The translations under genes and the position numbers were made by a program. The notes below the pieces were generated by a model. That model saw only the letters and a list, made by a program, of their open reading frames with translations. It had not been told where the DNA came from and ran no database searches. Of a stretch of 64,000 bases of DNA, positions 16,111 to 26,180 are shown in pieces; within the stretch, counting starts at the first letter, position 1, and the number at the start of each line of letters is the position of its first letter. The stretch lies in NCBI RefSeq assembly GCF_024508235.1, contig NZ_CP101943.1, forward strand, positions 1,895,112-1,959,111, read 5' to 3'. Source of the stretch: Halococcus qingdaonensis. Lineage in GTDB: Archaea; Halobacteriota; Halobacteria; Halobacteriales; Halococcaceae.

Positions 16111-16345
16111 AAAAACCTGGACTAAAAACTCCTGCTCGCTCCCTGCGGTCGCTCGCAGTGAACCGCGCTCGTTCCACTCGCACGGATGCGACGCTTTCCG
16201 CAAACCGCACAGCACCGCAGAAGCCCTCACTCGCTCCCACCGGTCGCTCGTTCGCCCTTCATCCACCAGGAGAGCAAGCTCTCCTGAGCCTGCGGTCGCA
16301 AAGCGACCGCAGACGCCAGGCACCGCCACCGCAACCGCACCGCGG
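16111..16345 (+). repeat. Intergenic repeat, copy R1
   Basis: A GC-rich non-coding stretch sharing blocks in the same order with 20741-20965 and, inverted, with 40130-40325. Shared blocks include GAACCGCGCTCGTTCCACTC, CAGCACCGC-GAAGCCCTC and CGCCCTTCATCCACCAGGAG. It also contains a local palindrome, TGCGGTCGC-AAA-GCGACCGCA (16291-16311). It separates citZ from the threonine synthase gene and fills most of the 368-bp gap; I see no credible gene in it. Confidence 0.75.
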
Positions 16346-16417
16346 CCGCGCCGCAGGCGGCGCGAAACCACCGCACTGGACCGTCAGGTACTGGTTCGCG
16401 ACGCGCGTTCGAGCGGT

Positions 16418-17524
16418 ATGCCACCCGAACTCCAGTGTGTTTCCTGTGGCAATCGCTACGCCGACCGCTGGCGGTGTACGTGCGGGCATCCCCTCGATTT
16501 CGTCGATCGACCGCTACCCGAAGAATCTTCGCCCGCACCGACCACCCTCGACACCCGCGAGGGCCTCTGGACGTTCGACGAGTTCTTCCCGATCGAGCGC
16601 CGCGTCACGCTCGGCGCGGGCTGGACACCGCTCGTCGACAGCGAGGGACGGAGTCCATCGAAGAGCCGAACGGACACCGGCGACGCGCCCGACTGGAACT
16701 GCGCGTTCAAGCTCGAATCCGTCTCGCCCACGGGCAGTTTCAAGGATCGCGGCGCGGCGCTGACGGTCTCGCGAGCGCTCGCCTGCGGGGCCGAACGGGT
16801 CGTCGAGGACTCGTCGGGCAACGCCGGGACCGCGATCGCGACCTACGCGGCCCGAGCTGGCCTCGAAAGCGAGATCTACGTCCCGGCAGACGCGACCGCC
16901 GCGAAACTCCGCGCGATCGAGCGCACGGGAGCCGACGTCGTCCGCGTCGAGGGATCGAGAGAAAACGTGACGGAGGCGGCCATCGACGCGGTCGAGACGG
17001 GCGCGGGCTGGTACGCGAGCCACGCGTGGCGACCGTCGTTTTATGCCGGCACCAGCACCATCGCCTTCGAGATCGCCGCCCAGCGCGACTGGCACGCCCC
17101 CGAGGCCGTCGTCTGCCCGCTCGGCCACGGCACGCTGTTCCTCGGCCTCTGCCGCGGCTTTCGCGCGCTCGCCGACGCCGGCTGGATCGACGACCCGCCA
17201 CGGCTGCTCGCCGCTCAGGCCGCCGGCTACGCTCCGTTCGTCGAGGGTTCAGATGACGACAACGACCGCGCCGACGGCATCCACATCCGCGAACCGGTCC
17301 GCGCCGACGAGATCGAGGCAGCCATCGCGGCAACGGACGGCGACGCGATCGCGATCGACGCCGTGGCGACCGACCGCGAACACGAACGCCTCCACGAAGG
17401 GGGCTTCCCCGTCGAGCCGACGAGCGCCGTCGCGCCCGCCGCGCTCCGGGAGTATCGTGAGCGCGGGGTGCTCGCCGATGACGCGGATGTGGTGGTGCCG
17501 CTGACCGGGCGGGCGAAGAACTGA
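16418..17524 (+). CDS. thrC: Threonine synthase-like PLP enzyme
   Basis: A 368-residue fold-type II PLP enzyme converting O-phosphohomoserine to threonine. An N-terminal zinc ribbon (C7, C10, C20, C22) is typical of archaeal threonine synthases. The PLP lysine is K109 in SPTGSFKDRGA, followed by the SSGNAG phosphate-binding loop and GTSTIAFEIA. The frame is open far upstream through repeat R1, but ATG 16418 gives the family N-terminus (MPPELQCVSCG). The cysteine-rich ribbon and the SFKDRG motif favour threonine synthase over cystathionine or cysteine synthases; a paralogue with another role remains possible because haloarchaea often carry several copies. Confidence 0.85.
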   Translation: MPPELQCVSCGNRYADRWRCTCGHPLDFVDRPLPEESSPAPTTLDTREGLWTFDEFFPIERRVTLGAGWTPLVDSEGRSPSKSRTDTGDAPDWNCAFKLESVSPTGSFKDRGAALTVSRALACGAERVVEDSSGNAGTAIATYAARAGLESEIYVPADATAAKLRAIERTGADVVRVEGSRENVTEAAIDAVETGAGWYASHAWRPSFYAGTSTIAFEIAAQRDWHAPEAVVCPLGHGTLFLGLCRGFRALADAGWIDDPPRLLAAQAAGYAPFVEGSDDDNDRADGIHIREPVRADEIEAAIAATDGDAIAIDAVATDREHERLHEGGFPVEPTSAVAPAALREYRERGVLADDADVVVPLTGRAKN

Positions 17525-17525
17525 T

Positions 17526-18296
17526 TCAGAGGAGCGTGTCGAGCCGTTCGACACTGGTCTCTATGTAGCCCCAGTCGAGCGTGAACGCCTCGATCGAGAG
17601 CGTGCCGGTCCAGTCGTCTCGAAGGGGGTCGAGGATCGTCTCGAAATCGAGCGTGCCGGCACCGAACGGAAGGTGTTCGTCGCTGGCTCGGCGGGTATCG
17701 TTCAGATGGAGATGGGTGACACGATCACGATGGCTGTCGAGAAAGTCGGCCATGTCCGTCGAGTCCATCCCGTTCATCCGCGCGTGACCGGTGTCGAGAG
17801 TCATGCTTGCGCCGGTCGCGTCGAACAGGCGCGGGAACCGTTCGGTGGGGAAGAACTCGCCGGGGATGTTCTCGACGCAGACCTCGAACCCGTGTTCGCT
17901 CGCGAAGCTCTCGAGTTCGCGTACCGAATCGAGCAGGTGTTCGCGGAGCTCGTCGTGTTCCCACGCGGGCGACCAGGCCGACGTGCTCGCGTGGACGACA
18001 CCCTTCTCAGCGCCGCAATCGACCGCCGTCTCGATCGCCGCCAGGAGTTCGCGCAGCGCGCCCTCGCGAACGTGTTCGAACGGCGAGGCGATATCGAGCG
18101 CGAACGGGAGATGCACCGCGAGATCGATCCCGTTCTCGACGGCGCTCTCCCGGACCGCCTCGGTATCGAGCCGGTTTCGCACATGTCGCCCGTCCATCAT
18201 CAGCTCGACGAAATCCAGGCCGAACGCGTCGGCACGCGCGAACGCGTCCTCGTACTCCATCCCGATCTGCGTGACGAATCCGCGTCGAATCCCCAT
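17526..18296 (-). CDS. Sugar phosphate isomerase/epimerase (AP-endonuclease 2-type TIM barrel)
   Basis: A 256-residue TIM-barrel protein of the xylose isomerase-like superfamily. Metal-site features include VHLPF near residue 65, VCVENIPGE with the conserved Glu, TLDTGHARMNG, THLHLNDT and the terminal SIEAF. It probably binds a divalent metal and rearranges a sugar or sugar phosphate; the exact reaction cannot be assigned. ATG 18296 is used rather than the longer frame, which lacks similarity. Its stop lies 1 bp from that of threonine synthase, so the pair converges. Confidence 0.85.
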   Translation of the reverse strand: MGIRRGFVTQIGMEYEDAFARADAFGLDFVELMMDGRHVRNRLDTEAVRESAVENGIDLAVHLPFALDIASPFEHVREGALRELLAAIETAVDCGAEKGVVHASTSAWSPAWEHDELREHLLDSVRELESFASEHGFEVCVENIPGEFFPTERFPRLFDATGASMTLDTGHARMNGMDSTDMADFLDSHRDRVTHLHLNDTRRASDEHLPFGAGTLDFETILDPLRDDWTGTLSIEAFTLDWGYIETSVERLDTLL

Positions 18297-18334
18297 GCAC
18301 GCGCTCGGGGACGCGAACGCTTGAATCCGCGGCG

Positions 18335-19597
18335 TCAGCGCTCGGGATGGACCGGTGCGTCGAACCCGCCACGCACCAGCGGTTTGGCGATATGGCGGCG
18401 CGCACAGGGTGGCACCTCGTACCATCCCCGTTCAAGATCGCGCTCGATCGACTGCTCGACTTTCCCCGGCGCGCTCGTCCCACACCGCCGGCAGCGATAG
18501 CCCTGTCCGCGGCCCGCGCTCTCCATCGAGCGCCCACAGTCGGGACAGGCGGGAACGACGCGTTCGGTCGTCACGAGATCGCGGACGGCGAACTTCTCGA
18601 GTTTGAGTGTTCCATCCGAGACTTCGCCACAGACGGTGAGTTCGTCACCGATCTGGAGCGCGCGCACCCGATCACGAAAACGCTTCGTCGGCTCGAAGGC
18701 CGCACAGGCCATCGTCGCACCCTCGTCGTCGAGTTCGAAGAAAACGTGGCCACCCTGGCGCGTTTCGGGCGGCGTCGCCACCCGACCGTCGAGGCGATAC
18801 GATCGCCCGTCCTCGCTGGTGGCGATCGTCCCGTCACGCAGGTGCGCGTCGGTACCCTGGTTAGTGACGAACAGAGCCGCTCGTTCTACGGGTTCACTCT
18901 CGATGCGCTCCGCGACGGCACGCACGACATCGGGATCGTCGCCGCGAACTCCGTGGAGGATCGGGCCGGGCGCGTGCGGCACACAGACCATCGCATTCTC
19001 GCCGTGATCGACCGTATCCCACGCGTCCGGATAGCCCCAGTCGGCGGCCGCGAACAGCGAGTCATGGTCGACCTCACGTGGCGTTCCACGTCTCTCGGCC
19101 TCTCGATAGCTGATGTGTTCATAGGTCGGATCGTCGAAGGCCCACCACGCACCGACCGCTGCGAGCGCGCCGATGAGACCACGCGCGTTGCCCCGCCCCG
19201 CGTGGCGATAGCCAGCGGCGTCGATCCGCGCCTCGGCCTCGGCACGCACGAGATGCTCGCGAACCGCCCGGCGTGAGAACGCCACGACGGGCTCCGGGGC
19301 CGTCTCGCCCGGAGCGACTACGATCCCGGGGTTCGTCCGCGGATCGTCGGTCTCGGCGAACGCATCGACCGCCTCGCGAGTGATCGAGAGGGCTTCGTCG
19401 GTGGCGAGATCGGTGTGCACACAGAGCGCAGCGTTGCCCCGCGTCTTGTGCTCGACGGCGGGGTTCAGTCTGGCGAGCACCAGTCGCTCGACCGTTCCAC
19501 CGGCCGCACGCACCGCCGCGGCGACCCGCACGGCGAGATACGTCGTACACATCCCTCGCTCGCGCGAATCGCTGTCGTCGAGCCCGATGAGCGTCAC
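18335..19597 (-). CDS. tiaS: tRNA(Ile2) 2-agmatinylcytidine synthetase
   Basis: A TiaS protein of 420 residues: it ligates agmatine to C34 of tRNA-Ile(CAU) so that the codon AUA is read, an archaea-specific essential modification. Visible are the N-terminal [19 protein letters not shown] (canonical DDTDS/GMCTTY), the central [10 protein letters not shown] region, an OB-type domain near [14 protein letters not shown], and a zinc ribbon CPDCG-x14-CRRCG. I place the start at GTG 19597 because family members begin just before this DDSD motif, and because a TATATA box (19646-19651) lies too close to the alternative GTG at 19639 to serve it. Confidence 0.88.
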   Translation of the reverse strand: MTLIGLDDSDSRERGMCTTYLAVRVAAAVRAAGGTVERLVLARLNPAVEHKTRGNAALCVHTDLATDEALSITREAVDAFAETDDPRTNPGIVVAPGETAPEPVVAFSRRAVREHLVRAEAEARIDAAGYRHAGRGNARGLIGALAAVGAWWAFDDPTYEHISYREAERRGTPREVDHDSLFAAADWGYPDAWDTVDHGENAMVCVPHAPGPILHGVRGDDPDVVRAVAERIESEPVERAALFVTNQGTDAHLRDGTIATSEDGRSYRLDGRVATPPETRQGGHVFFELDDEGATMACAAFEPTKRFRDRVRALQIGDELTVCGEVSDGTLKLEKFAVRDLVTTERVVPACPDCGRSMESAGRGQGYRCRRCGTSAPGKVEQSIERDLERGWYEVPPCARRHIAKPLVRGGFDAPVHPER

Positions 19598-19711
19598 ACC
19601 GGTTCTGGGAAGCCGTCGCTCAACCGCGTTCCGGCTCACATTTCATATATAACTCTTTTGCCGTGGAACAACGAACCGCCCGACGAGACGGTCTTCCGCC
19701 GGCACAACCAC

Positions 19712-19717
19712 TATATA
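19712..19717 (+). promoter_or_regulatory. TATA box fixing the start of the XRE-type regulator gene
   Basis: TATATA inside CACTATATACG, centred 26-27 nt upstream of ATG 19741. This supports the short leaderless start and argues against a start at 19663. Confidence 0.6.
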
Positions 19718-19740
19718 CGATGCGCTACTTACGTGTGGGT

Positions 19741-20685
19741 ATGTCCCGGTCCGCGCTCGTCGGCAACGTGACGGCCATGCTCGAAGACGCGGGCTTTCTC
19801 GTCAGCGAGCGCTGTGCGGTCCGCCCGAAGAGCTTCGACGTGGCTGCACGTCGCGACGACACGGTACTGCTGCTCAAGATCCTCGGCAACATCGACGCCT
19901 TCGATGCCCGCACCGGCATCGAGATGCGGCGACTCGGCACGCATCTCGACGCCACGCCGATGGTCATCGGCCTGCGAACCCGCGACGAGGAGCTGAAACC
20001 CGGCGTGATGTATCTCCGACACGGCGTGCCGGTCCTGAGCCCCGACACCGCCCTCGACCTGTTCATTGAGGACGTCCCGCCGATGATCTACGCTGCCCCC
20101 GGCGGGCTCTACGTCAACATCGACGGCAAGGTGCTCGCCGACGAACGCGAAGAACGCGAATGGAGTCTCGGCCGCCTCGCATCGGAGCTCGGCGTCTCAC
20201 GACGCACCGTCTCGAAATACGAGGACGGCATGAACGCCTCCGTCGAGGTCGCCGCCAAGATGGAGGACCTGCTCGACGCACCACTCGTCGATCCCGTCGA
20301 CGTGCTCGACGGTGCCGAAGACCCCGACGACGAGGACGCGACCGACGACGAGACCGACGACGCGCTCGTCGCCGTGCTCACACGGGTCGGCTTCGACGTC
20401 CATCCGACGACGCGCGCACCGTTCAAAACCGTCAGCGAGGACGATGGCGACGAGGAGAACGTCCTCACCGGGCACTCGGCGTTCACACAGACCGCCGAGA
20501 AGCGCGCCCGCATCATGTCCTCGCTCGGCACCGTCACCCGCACGCGCTCGGTCTACGTCGTCGACGACGCCAGCCGCGACGCCGTCGAGGAAACCGCACT
20601 CATCGAACGCGAGGAGATCGACGCCATCGACGATCCCGACGCGCTGCGCGAGCTGATCCGCGAACGCGCCGAGAGCTCCGCCTGA
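19741..20685 (+). CDS. Archaeal HTH (XRE-type) transcriptional regulator
   Basis: A 314-residue regulator of the conserved archaeal family with an N-terminal nuclease/Mrr-like alpha/beta domain (about 1-125: [18 protein letters not shown]) followed by a Cro/CI HTH at about 141-165 ([23 protein letters not shown]). An acidic linker ([15 protein letters not shown]) leads to a C-terminal domain. Such proteins occur as single-copy putative regulators in most Euryarchaeota; the regulon is unknown. The start is set by the TATA box at 19712-19717. It is divergent from tiaS, and repeat R2 follows immediately. Confidence 0.85.
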   Translation: MSRSALVGNVTAMLEDAGFLVSERCAVRPKSFDVAARRDDTVLLLKILGNIDAFDARTGIEMRRLGTHLDATPMVIGLRTRDEELKPGVMYLRHGVPVLSPDTALDLFIEDVPPMIYAAPGGLYVNIDGKVLADEREEREWSLGRLASELGVSRRTVSKYEDGMNASVEVAAKMEDLLDAPLVDPVDVLDGAEDPDDEDATDDETDDALVAVLTRVGFDVHPTTRAPFKTVSEDDGDEENVLTGHSAFTQTAEKRARIMSSLGTVTRTRSVYVVDDASRDAVEETALIEREEIDAIDDPDALRELIRERAESSA

Positions 20686-20693
20686 AGCCCGAA

Positions 20694-20740
20694 CCTTTTT
20701 ACTGCGGAGGGTCGCCTTCGGCGACCCCCGCTTGCAAAAA
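20694..20740 (+). terminator. T5 tract and hairpin after the regulator gene (start of repeat R2)
   Basis: CTTTTTACTGCGG followed by GGTCGC-CTTCG-GCGACC and CCCGCTTGCAAAAA. The same boundary sequence, inverted, occurs next to the carS stop at 40331-40395, so it is part of the repeat as well as a probable terminator. Confidence 0.55.
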
Positions 20741-20990
20741 TGTTCATCAAAAACTTCCGCTCACTCGCGCCTGCGGCGCTCGTTCACGGCGAACCGCGCT
20801 CGTTCCACTCGCGCGGATGCTGACGCTTTCCGCAAACGCACAGCACCGCCGAAGCCCTCGGCGCGCTCCCTTCGGTCGCGGCACTCGCTTCGCTCGTGCC
20901 ACACGCCTCGCCCTTCATCCACCAGGAGAGCACCGAACCACAGCCGCCGGCTGCCGCACCGCAACCGTCCGGCGGCCGCCGACCGCTCGC
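20741..20990 (+). repeat. Intergenic repeat, copy R2
   Basis: Non-coding GC-rich sequence collinear with R1 (16111-16345) and, inverted, with R3 (40087-40330). It includes GAACCGCGCTCGTTCCACTC, GACGCTTTCCGCAAA, CAGCACCGCCGAAGCCCTC and CGCCCTTCATCCACCAGGAG. It occupies most of the 360 bp between the XRE-type regulator and hemL. No start-stop frame here looks like a gene. Confidence 0.75.
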
Positions 20991-21045
20991 GCCGCCACCG
21001 CGGCCGCTCAGTAACGACTTTCAGCCCACCGGTCGAAGACAAAGC

Positions 21046-22386
21046 ATGAACCACGAAGCCTCGCGCGATCTCTACGACCGCGCGCTCTCGGTGCTCCCCG
21101 GTGGCGTAAACTCGTCGGTGCGAGCGACCCAGCCCTACCCGGCCTTCATCGAGCGCGGCGACGGCGGCCACGTCGTCGACGCCGACGGGAATCGCTACAT
21201 CGACTACGTGATGGGCTACGGGCCGCTGCTACTGGGCCACGATCTGCCCGAGTCGGTTCAAGCGGCGATCCAATCGTCGATGAGCGAGGGGCCGATGTAC
21301 GGCGCGCCGACAGAGATCGAGGTCGAACTCGCCGAGTTCGTCGCCCGTCACGTCCCCTCGGTCGAGATGCTACGGTTCGTCAACTCCGGTACCGAAGCGA
21401 CCGTCTCGGCCGTCCGCCTCGCGCGCGGCTACACCGGCCGCGAGAAGATCGTCGTCATGCAGGGCGGCTACCACGGCGCACAGGAGTCGACACTCGTCGC
21501 GGGCGACGCCGAGAACGCGCGCTCCTCCTCGCCCGGCGTGCCACAGACGTTCGCCGAACACACCATCCCGGTGCCGTTCAACGACAGCGAGGCTATCGAA
21601 GACGTGTTCGAAACCCACGGCGAGGAGATCGCGGCGGTGCTGACCGAACCGCTGCTCGGTAACACGGCGGGCGTACCCCCTGTCGAGGGCTATCACGAGC
21701 TCCTGCGCGAACTCTGCGACGACTCCGGCGCACTCCTGATCTTCGACGAGGTGATGACCGGCTTTCGAGTCGGCGGACTCCAGTGTGCACAGGGGAAACT
21801 CGGTGTGACGCCCGATCTCACGACCTTCGCCAAGATCATCGGCGGCGGCTTCCCGGCCGGTGCGGTCGGCGGCCCAGCGGAGATCGTCGAATCGTTCACG
21901 CCCGCCGGCGACGTCTTCCAGTCGGGCACCTTCTCCGGCCATCCGGTTGCGATGGCTGCCGGCCTCGAAACACTGCGCTACGCCGCCGAAAACGACGTTT
22001 ACGATCACGTGAACCGTCTGGGCGAGCAGCTCAGAACGGGCATCGCCGACATCGTCGCCGACCGCGCACCGGGCTACACGATACTGGGCACCGACAGCAT
22101 GTTCAAGCTCGTGTTCACGCGCGCCGGTGCGACCGACGTCGACGAGGCCTGCGTCCCGGGCTATCGCCAGTCACCCGACAGCGAGTGCTTCGACCACTGT
22201 CCGAAAACCGGGGCCGACGTCGAGAGCGCCGAGACCGATCGCTGGGACAGGCTGTTCCGTCCCGCGATGAAAGAGGAAGGGATCTTCCTCACCGCCAACC
22301 AGCTCGAATCACAGTTCGTCAGCGACGCCCACACCGACGAGGACGTCGAGCAAACCCTCGAAGCTTACAAGGAGTTCTTCGAATAG
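21046..22386 (+). CDS. hemL: Glutamate-1-semialdehyde 2,1-aminomutase
   Basis: A 446-residue class III PLP aminotransferase-fold enzyme converting glutamate-1-semialdehyde to 5-aminolevulinate, the C5 route to haem and cobalamin. Landmarks: VNSSVRA (21-27), [26 protein letters not shown] (234-243) and the PLP lysine K263 in [12 protein letters not shown]. The reading frame stays open upstream through repeat R2, but ATG 21046 ([13 protein letters not shown]) matches the family. A segment with extra cysteines ([22 protein letters not shown]) near residue 370 is an insertion relative to bacterial HemL. The later tetrapyrrole genes hemC, sumT and hemD are 16 kb away. Confidence 0.94.
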   Translation: MNHEASRDLYDRALSVLPGGVNSSVRATQPYPAFIERGDGGHVVDADGNRYIDYVMGYGPLLLGHDLPESVQAAIQSSMSEGPMYGAPTEIEVELAEFVARHVPSVEMLRFVNSGTEATVSAVRLARGYTGREKIVVMQGGYHGAQESTLVAGDAENARSSSPGVPQTFAEHTIPVPFNDSEAIEDVFETHGEEIAAVLTEPLLGNTAGVPPVEGYHELLRELCDDSGALLIFDEVMTGFRVGGLQCAQGKLGVTPDLTTFAKIIGGGFPAGAVGGPAEIVESFTPAGDVFQSGTFSGHPVAMAAGLETLRYAAENDVYDHVNRLGEQLRTGIADIVADRAPGYTILGTDSMFKLVFTRAGATDVDEACVPGYRQSPDSECFDHCPKTGADVESAETDRWDRLFRPAMKEEGIFLTANQLESQFVSDAHTDEDVEQTLEAYKEFFE

Positions 22387-22387
22387 C

Positions 22388-24151
22388 TCAGTCGTCGGCC
22401 GGGGCCGATTCGGCGAGTGATTCGGGCGCGACGGGAGCGTAGCGGACGATCTCGTCGAAATGCTCGATGGCGAACCGGTCCCCGTCCGCGATGCCACGCG
22501 CGTCGGACTCTCGGAGTCGCGTCTCGACGAACCGCTCAGCGACCAGCGCTTTCCGGGCGTCGCCGCGGTCGAGTTCCGCTTGGGCCTCCGCGAGCAACAG
22601 CGCCGCGGTATAGACATCGAAGACGTACTCGGCCAGCTCCTTCGCCTGCAGCTGTGCCTCCTCCACGTCCGCCCCCGCGAGGTGGACGAGCGCCTCCTGG
22701 AGACGCGTGAACTCGTCGTCCACCGTCTCGACGCACTCGGCCAGCGCGGGATGCTCGACCGCGTCGATGTGTTCCCGAATCGCCGGCAGCAGCGCCTCGT
22801 GGGCGTCCTCGCGATCGAGCGCGCGGAGCAAGTCCAGGCTGAGCACGTTCGATGTGCCCTCCCAGATCGGAAGGACCTGCGCGTCGCGGAGCAGCCGTGG
22901 TGTGACGTGCTCCCTGACGTAACCGTTGCCGCCGAGGACCTCACAGGCGTAGGAAGCGGTCTCGACGGCCATCCGCGCGGTCACCTGCTTCGCGATCGGA
23001 ACGAGCGCGCGCATGAGCGTGAACGCTTCTCGATCCTCTTCCCGCCGGTGGCTGTCAAGCAGGCCAGCACACTCGAACGTAAAGGCCGCGGCGGCCTCGT
23101 AGTCGACGCTCATATCCACCAGATCGCGGCGCATGAGCGGCTTCTCCTGGATCGGTTCGCCGAACGCCTCGCGGGTCGCCGCTTGGATCTTCGATTCCAG
23201 GAGGGCGCGACCCATGATCCCCACGGCCGCGCCGGCGTTCGAGAGCCGCTCGAAGTTGAGCATCGCGGTCATCTGCCGGAAGCCGTTCTCGGGCTCGCCG
23301 ACGAGGGAGGCCTCCGTACCGCGGAACTCGATCTCACCCGTCGGCACCGAGAGCGTCCCCAACTTGTCCTTCAGCCGGCGGAAGAGCGCGTCGTTGACCT
23401 CGCCGTTCGATTTCGTGCGCGGCACCAAAAACAGCGAGAGCCCCGCGGTGCCGTCGGGCGCGTCGGGTCGCCGGGCCAGCGCGAGCGCGCCCTCGGCGTC
23501 GATGTTGGAGCAGAACCACTTCTCGCCGGTCAGTCGGTAGCTGCCGTCGTCCGCCCGCTCGGCGACGGTCTCGTTCGTCCCGACGTCGCTGCCGCCCTGC
23601 TTTTCGGTGAGGAACATCGCTCCCTCGATGTGCTCGTCGGCGTCCCGACTGGTGAGTCGTGAGAAATAATCGTCGAGCGAGCCATCGTCGAACTCGTCGA
23701 GCACGAGCGCAACGCCGTTCGTCATCGAGACCGGACAGACGAACCCCGCATCGGCGTACGAGAGCAGCGTCTGCTGGGTCAGCGTGTGCGTCAACCCCAT
23801 CGGCTCCTCGCGACCCGGCGGCGCGTGGAAGGCGTCGTGCGTCAGGCCGAACTCCTCGTAGGCGATGCGCTCGTTTTCGCCCTGTTTGGGGTGATATTCG
23901 ACTTCGTTTCGGACCTCACCGTCCTCGTCGTACGTGTGGAGTTCGGGCTCGTGTCTGTCGATGCGGTCGGCGTTGTCGGCGACCGTCGAGCCGACGACGT
24001 CCCCGAATGCCGACAGTCGGGGCTCGGCCCACGCGAACTCCTCGTCGGGATAGGTTCGCCGTACCTCGAACTGGAGCGTCCGATCGAGCTTCCAGTAGTT
24101 CACGTCGCGACCCGTCTCGAACCGGCCGTAGTCGATCGCTTCGCGTGTCAT
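22388..24151 (-). CDS. AidB-like acyl-CoA dehydrogenase
   Basis: A 587-residue flavoprotein of the acyl-CoA dehydrogenase superfamily, with the longer AidB/IbR10-type architecture. It has MFLTEKQGGSDVGTNET (FAD/substrate loop), LTGEKWFCSN, EVLGGNGYVREHVTPRLLRDAQVLPIWEGTSN (the catalytic-Glu region) and a C-terminal helical extension of about 130 residues. ATG 24151 is preferred to the GTG six bases upstream. It might oxidise acyl-CoAs or, like AidB, act in alkylation-damage protection; the WEGTSN motif with Glu is intact, so catalysis is plausible. Its stop is 1 bp from the hemL stop. Confidence 0.87.
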   Translation of the reverse strand: MTREAIDYGRFETGRDVNYWKLDRTLQFEVRRTYPDEEFAWAEPRLSAFGDVVGSTVADNADRIDRHEPELHTYDEDGEVRNEVEYHPKQGENERIAYEEFGLTHDAFHAPPGREEPMGLTHTLTQQTLLSYADAGFVCPVSMTNGVALVLDEFDDGSLDDYFSRLTSRDADEHIEGAMFLTEKQGGSDVGTNETVAERADDGSYRLTGEKWFCSNIDAEGALALARRPDAPDGTAGLSLFLVPRTKSNGEVNDALFRRLKDKLGTLSVPTGEIEFRGTEASLVGEPENGFRQMTAMLNFERLSNAGAAVGIMGRALLESKIQAATREAFGEPIQEKPLMRRDLVDMSVDYEAAAAFTFECAGLLDSHRREEDREAFTLMRALVPIAKQVTARMAVETASYACEVLGGNGYVREHVTPRLLRDAQVLPIWEGTSNVLSLDLLRALDREDAHEALLPAIREHIDAVEHPALAECVETVDDEFTRLQEALVHLAGADVEEAQLQAKELAEYVFDVYTAALLLAEAQAELDRGDARKALVAERFVETRLRESDARGIADGDRFAIEHFDEIVRYAPVAPESLAESAPADD

Positions 24152-24225
24152 ACTCACCCATTGCCTGCCGGCACAATAACCGCTGGGGCGAGTCGCTTTT
24201 TCCCCGTGAGCGACTCCTGCCGGTA

Positions 24226-24879
24226 ATGACCGCGTTCACCCGCGAGAAGGCCGTCGAGCGCGTCGAGCGCCTCGTCGAGACCGTCGAGGAGGAGCCGATG
24301 CCCGTCCCGGTGCGCGAGCTGTGGGTCTACGGCGATCTCGCGCTCGGGCTCGATCCCGTCGAACGCCTCGACGTCTATCTCACGAAGGACCTGCTCTTCG
24401 GCGGCGACGACGATCGCGAGGCCGAGTTCCGCGAGACACACGGCGTCGAGGGGGTCGGCAAGACCGTGAGCGCCGACTGGGCCGACCAGTATCCCGACCG
24501 GATCCGCGCCAGCGCCAACGGCTACGCCGCCCCCGAGAAATGTCTCGCGGCCCAGCTCGTCGGCGACGACGAACCAATCCACCTGGAGGTCTGTAACGCG
24601 AGCTTCGAGGACAACGTGACCCAGCGCCTCAAGGGGGCGATGGCCCGCGAGAACTACACGGAGATCCTCGACCCGCGCGGGGTCTGTCTCTGGCTCGACG
24701 GTCAGCGATCCGAGGACGCGTTCGAAAAACTCGAAGCGGGCGAGTTCGTCTTTCCGACCCTCGCCGACGCGCTCGGAATGGTCGGGATGGACGAGGATGA
24801 ATCCGAGCGCGCTGCCGACGCGGTGCGAGAGTACCGCGAGCGCCAGGAGGGCGCGAGCGTTCGCGGCGACGTGGTCTGA
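24226..24879 (+). CDS. Conserved haloarchaeal protein of unknown function (217 aa)
   Basis: A 217-residue soluble acidic protein. N-terminal helix AVERVERLVETVEEE, then PVPVRELWVYGDLALGLDPVERLDVYLTKDLL, a layout that recalls a nucleotidyltransferase-like alpha/beta fold (compare GDLALG...DVYL) but without a convincing catalytic triad. I recognise it only as a conserved haloarchaeal family. The start ATG 24226 is 74 bp from the divergent acyl-CoA dehydrogenase start. No function is proposed. Confidence 0.65.
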   Translation: MTAFTREKAVERVERLVETVEEEPMPVPVRELWVYGDLALGLDPVERLDVYLTKDLLFGGDDDREAEFRETHGVEGVGKTVSADWADQYPDRIRASANGYAAPEKCLAAQLVGDDEPIHLEVCNASFEDNVTQRLKGAMARENYTEILDPRGVCLWLDGQRSEDAFEKLEAGEFVFPTLADALGMVGMDEDESERAADAVREYRERQEGASVRGDVV

Positions 24880-24943
24880 GCCGCTGCAGCGCCGCGGCGG
24901 AACACGAGAAGGGTTAACTCCCCACCGGTCGTCAGCCGGTTGC

Positions 24944-25252
24944 ATGACCGAAGGGAACGAGGAGAGACGGCTGACTCGCCGCCGAACGCTCTCGTTGTCG
25001 GCCGGTGCGCTCGCAGTCGGACTCGCCGGCTGTTCCGATATCGGCCTTGGTGGCGAGGGCGAAGAGGGAGAAGGCGGCGGTGAGGGAGAGGAAGGTGGCG
25101 AAAATGGAGGCGGTGGGGGCGGCGAAGGAGGAGAGCAAGAAGGCGGTGGAGGCGACGAAGGAGGAGAAGGCGGTGGTGGCGGGGAGCAAGAGGGTGGCGA
25201 AGGCGGTGAAGGAGGCGAAGATGGCGGTGGCGAAGGTGGCGAGGAGGGCTAG
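24944..25252 (+). CDS. TAT lipoprotein with Gly/Glu low-complexity body
   Basis: A 102-residue protein: twin-arginine signal TRRRTLSLSAGALAVGLAGC with the lipobox cysteine at about 30, then about 70 residues consisting almost only of Gly and Glu with a few Asp, Gln and Asn. There is no globular domain; it would be a membrane-anchored, highly acidic surface chain. The DNA is purine-rich on the coding strand (GGAGGC/GAAGGA-type triplets), a sequence prone to slippage, so length may vary between strains. ATG 24944 gives the TAT signal. It is convergent with endonuclease IV. Confidence 0.65.
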   Translation: MTEGNEERRLTRRRTLSLSAGALAVGLAGCSDIGLGGEGEEGEGGGEGEEGGENGGGGGGEGGEQEGGGGDEGGEGGGGGEQEGGEGGEGGEDGGGEGGEEG

Positions 25253-25314
25253 TCGAGAAATCGGTCCGAGGATCGATCGACCGATCGTGTCCGAGATGCG
25301 GTGAAACGGCGACC

Positions 25315-26133
25315 TCAGTCGGCGCGCAGCTCGCGAACGCGGTCGATGTTCCAGGCGAACCCACGGCCGTCCTCGGTCGGCGTTTCGAGGACGAACGGGA
25401 GCTCGCGCAGATCGTCGTGAGTCACGATCGCGCGCATGCCCGCGTCGCCGATCTCGCCCTCGCCGATGTGGGCGTGTTCGTCCTTGTTCGTCCCGCAGGC
25501 GTGCTTCGAGTCGTTGAGGTGGAAACAGTGGAGATCGCCGAGGCCCACCGTATCGTCGAAGGCGGCGACGGTTTCTTCGACTGCCTCGGGCGACGAGAGA
25601 TCGTAGCCCGCGGCGAAGGTGTGGGCGGTGTCGAGGCAGAAGCCGATGTCCGTCTGGCTGCGGTCGCGAACGGCCGCGAGGTGGGCGAACTCGTCGCCCA
25701 GTTTGGTGCCGCTGCCGGCGTCGCTTTCGACGAGCAGGGTGACGTCCGCGGGGATGTCGATCTCGTCGATGGCGCTCGCGGCGTTGTCGAGCCCGTTCTC
25801 GACGCCAGCACCGGTGTGTGCACCGAGGTGGACATTGACGTACTCGATTCCCAACTGTGAGGCCGCGTCGCACTCGTCCTGGAGGCTCGCGATGGATTTC
25901 TCGCGCAGGTCGTCCTTCGGCGTGGCGAGGTTCACGAGGTAGGAGGCGTGGATGACCCACGGGCCGAGTCCGCCCTCGCGAAAGCGGGCGGCCTCCTCGT
26001 CGTCGATGTCGGGGCCGGCCCAGACCTGTGGCGAGGCCGTGAATATCTGTCCGCAGTTCCCGCCGACGTCCTCCTCGCGCCCGACGGCGTTGTCGACGCC
26101 GCCGGCGATCGAGACGTGTGCTCCGACGTGCAT
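25315..26133 (-). CDS. nfo: Deoxyribonuclease IV (AP endonuclease)
   Basis: A 272-residue EndoIV/Nfo-family TIM-barrel nuclease that cleaves 5' of abasic sites in base-excision repair, using three zinc ions. Motifs: [14 protein letters not shown] (4-17), [76 protein letters not shown] and [11 protein letters not shown] 26133 begins directly at the conserved MHVGAHVS; a longer frame upstream has no similarity. The intact His, Asp and Glu ligand set suggests full activity. Confidence 0.93.
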   Translation of the reverse strand: MHVGAHVSIAGGVDNAVGREEDVGGNCGQIFTASPQVWAGPDIDDEEAARFREGGLGPWVIHASYLVNLATPKDDLREKSIASLQDECDAASQLGIEYVNVHLGAHTGAGVENGLDNAASAIDEIDIPADVTLLVESDAGSGTKLGDEFAHLAAVRDRSQTDIGFCLDTAHTFAAGYDLSSPEAVEETVAAFDDTVGLGDLHCFHLNDSKHACGTNKDEHAHIGEGEIGDAGMRAIVTHDDLRELPFVLETPTEDGRGFAWNIDRVRELRAD

Positions 26134-26180
26134 GTACGGACATCGCCGGGAGTACTCATAGGGCCATCGAAGGGCCGCGA

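Noticed and set aside
15773-16417. N-terminal extension of threonine synthase through repeat R1
   Set aside because: The extension overlaps citrate synthase and the repeat and has no similarity; the zinc-ribbon start at 16418 is the family N-terminus.
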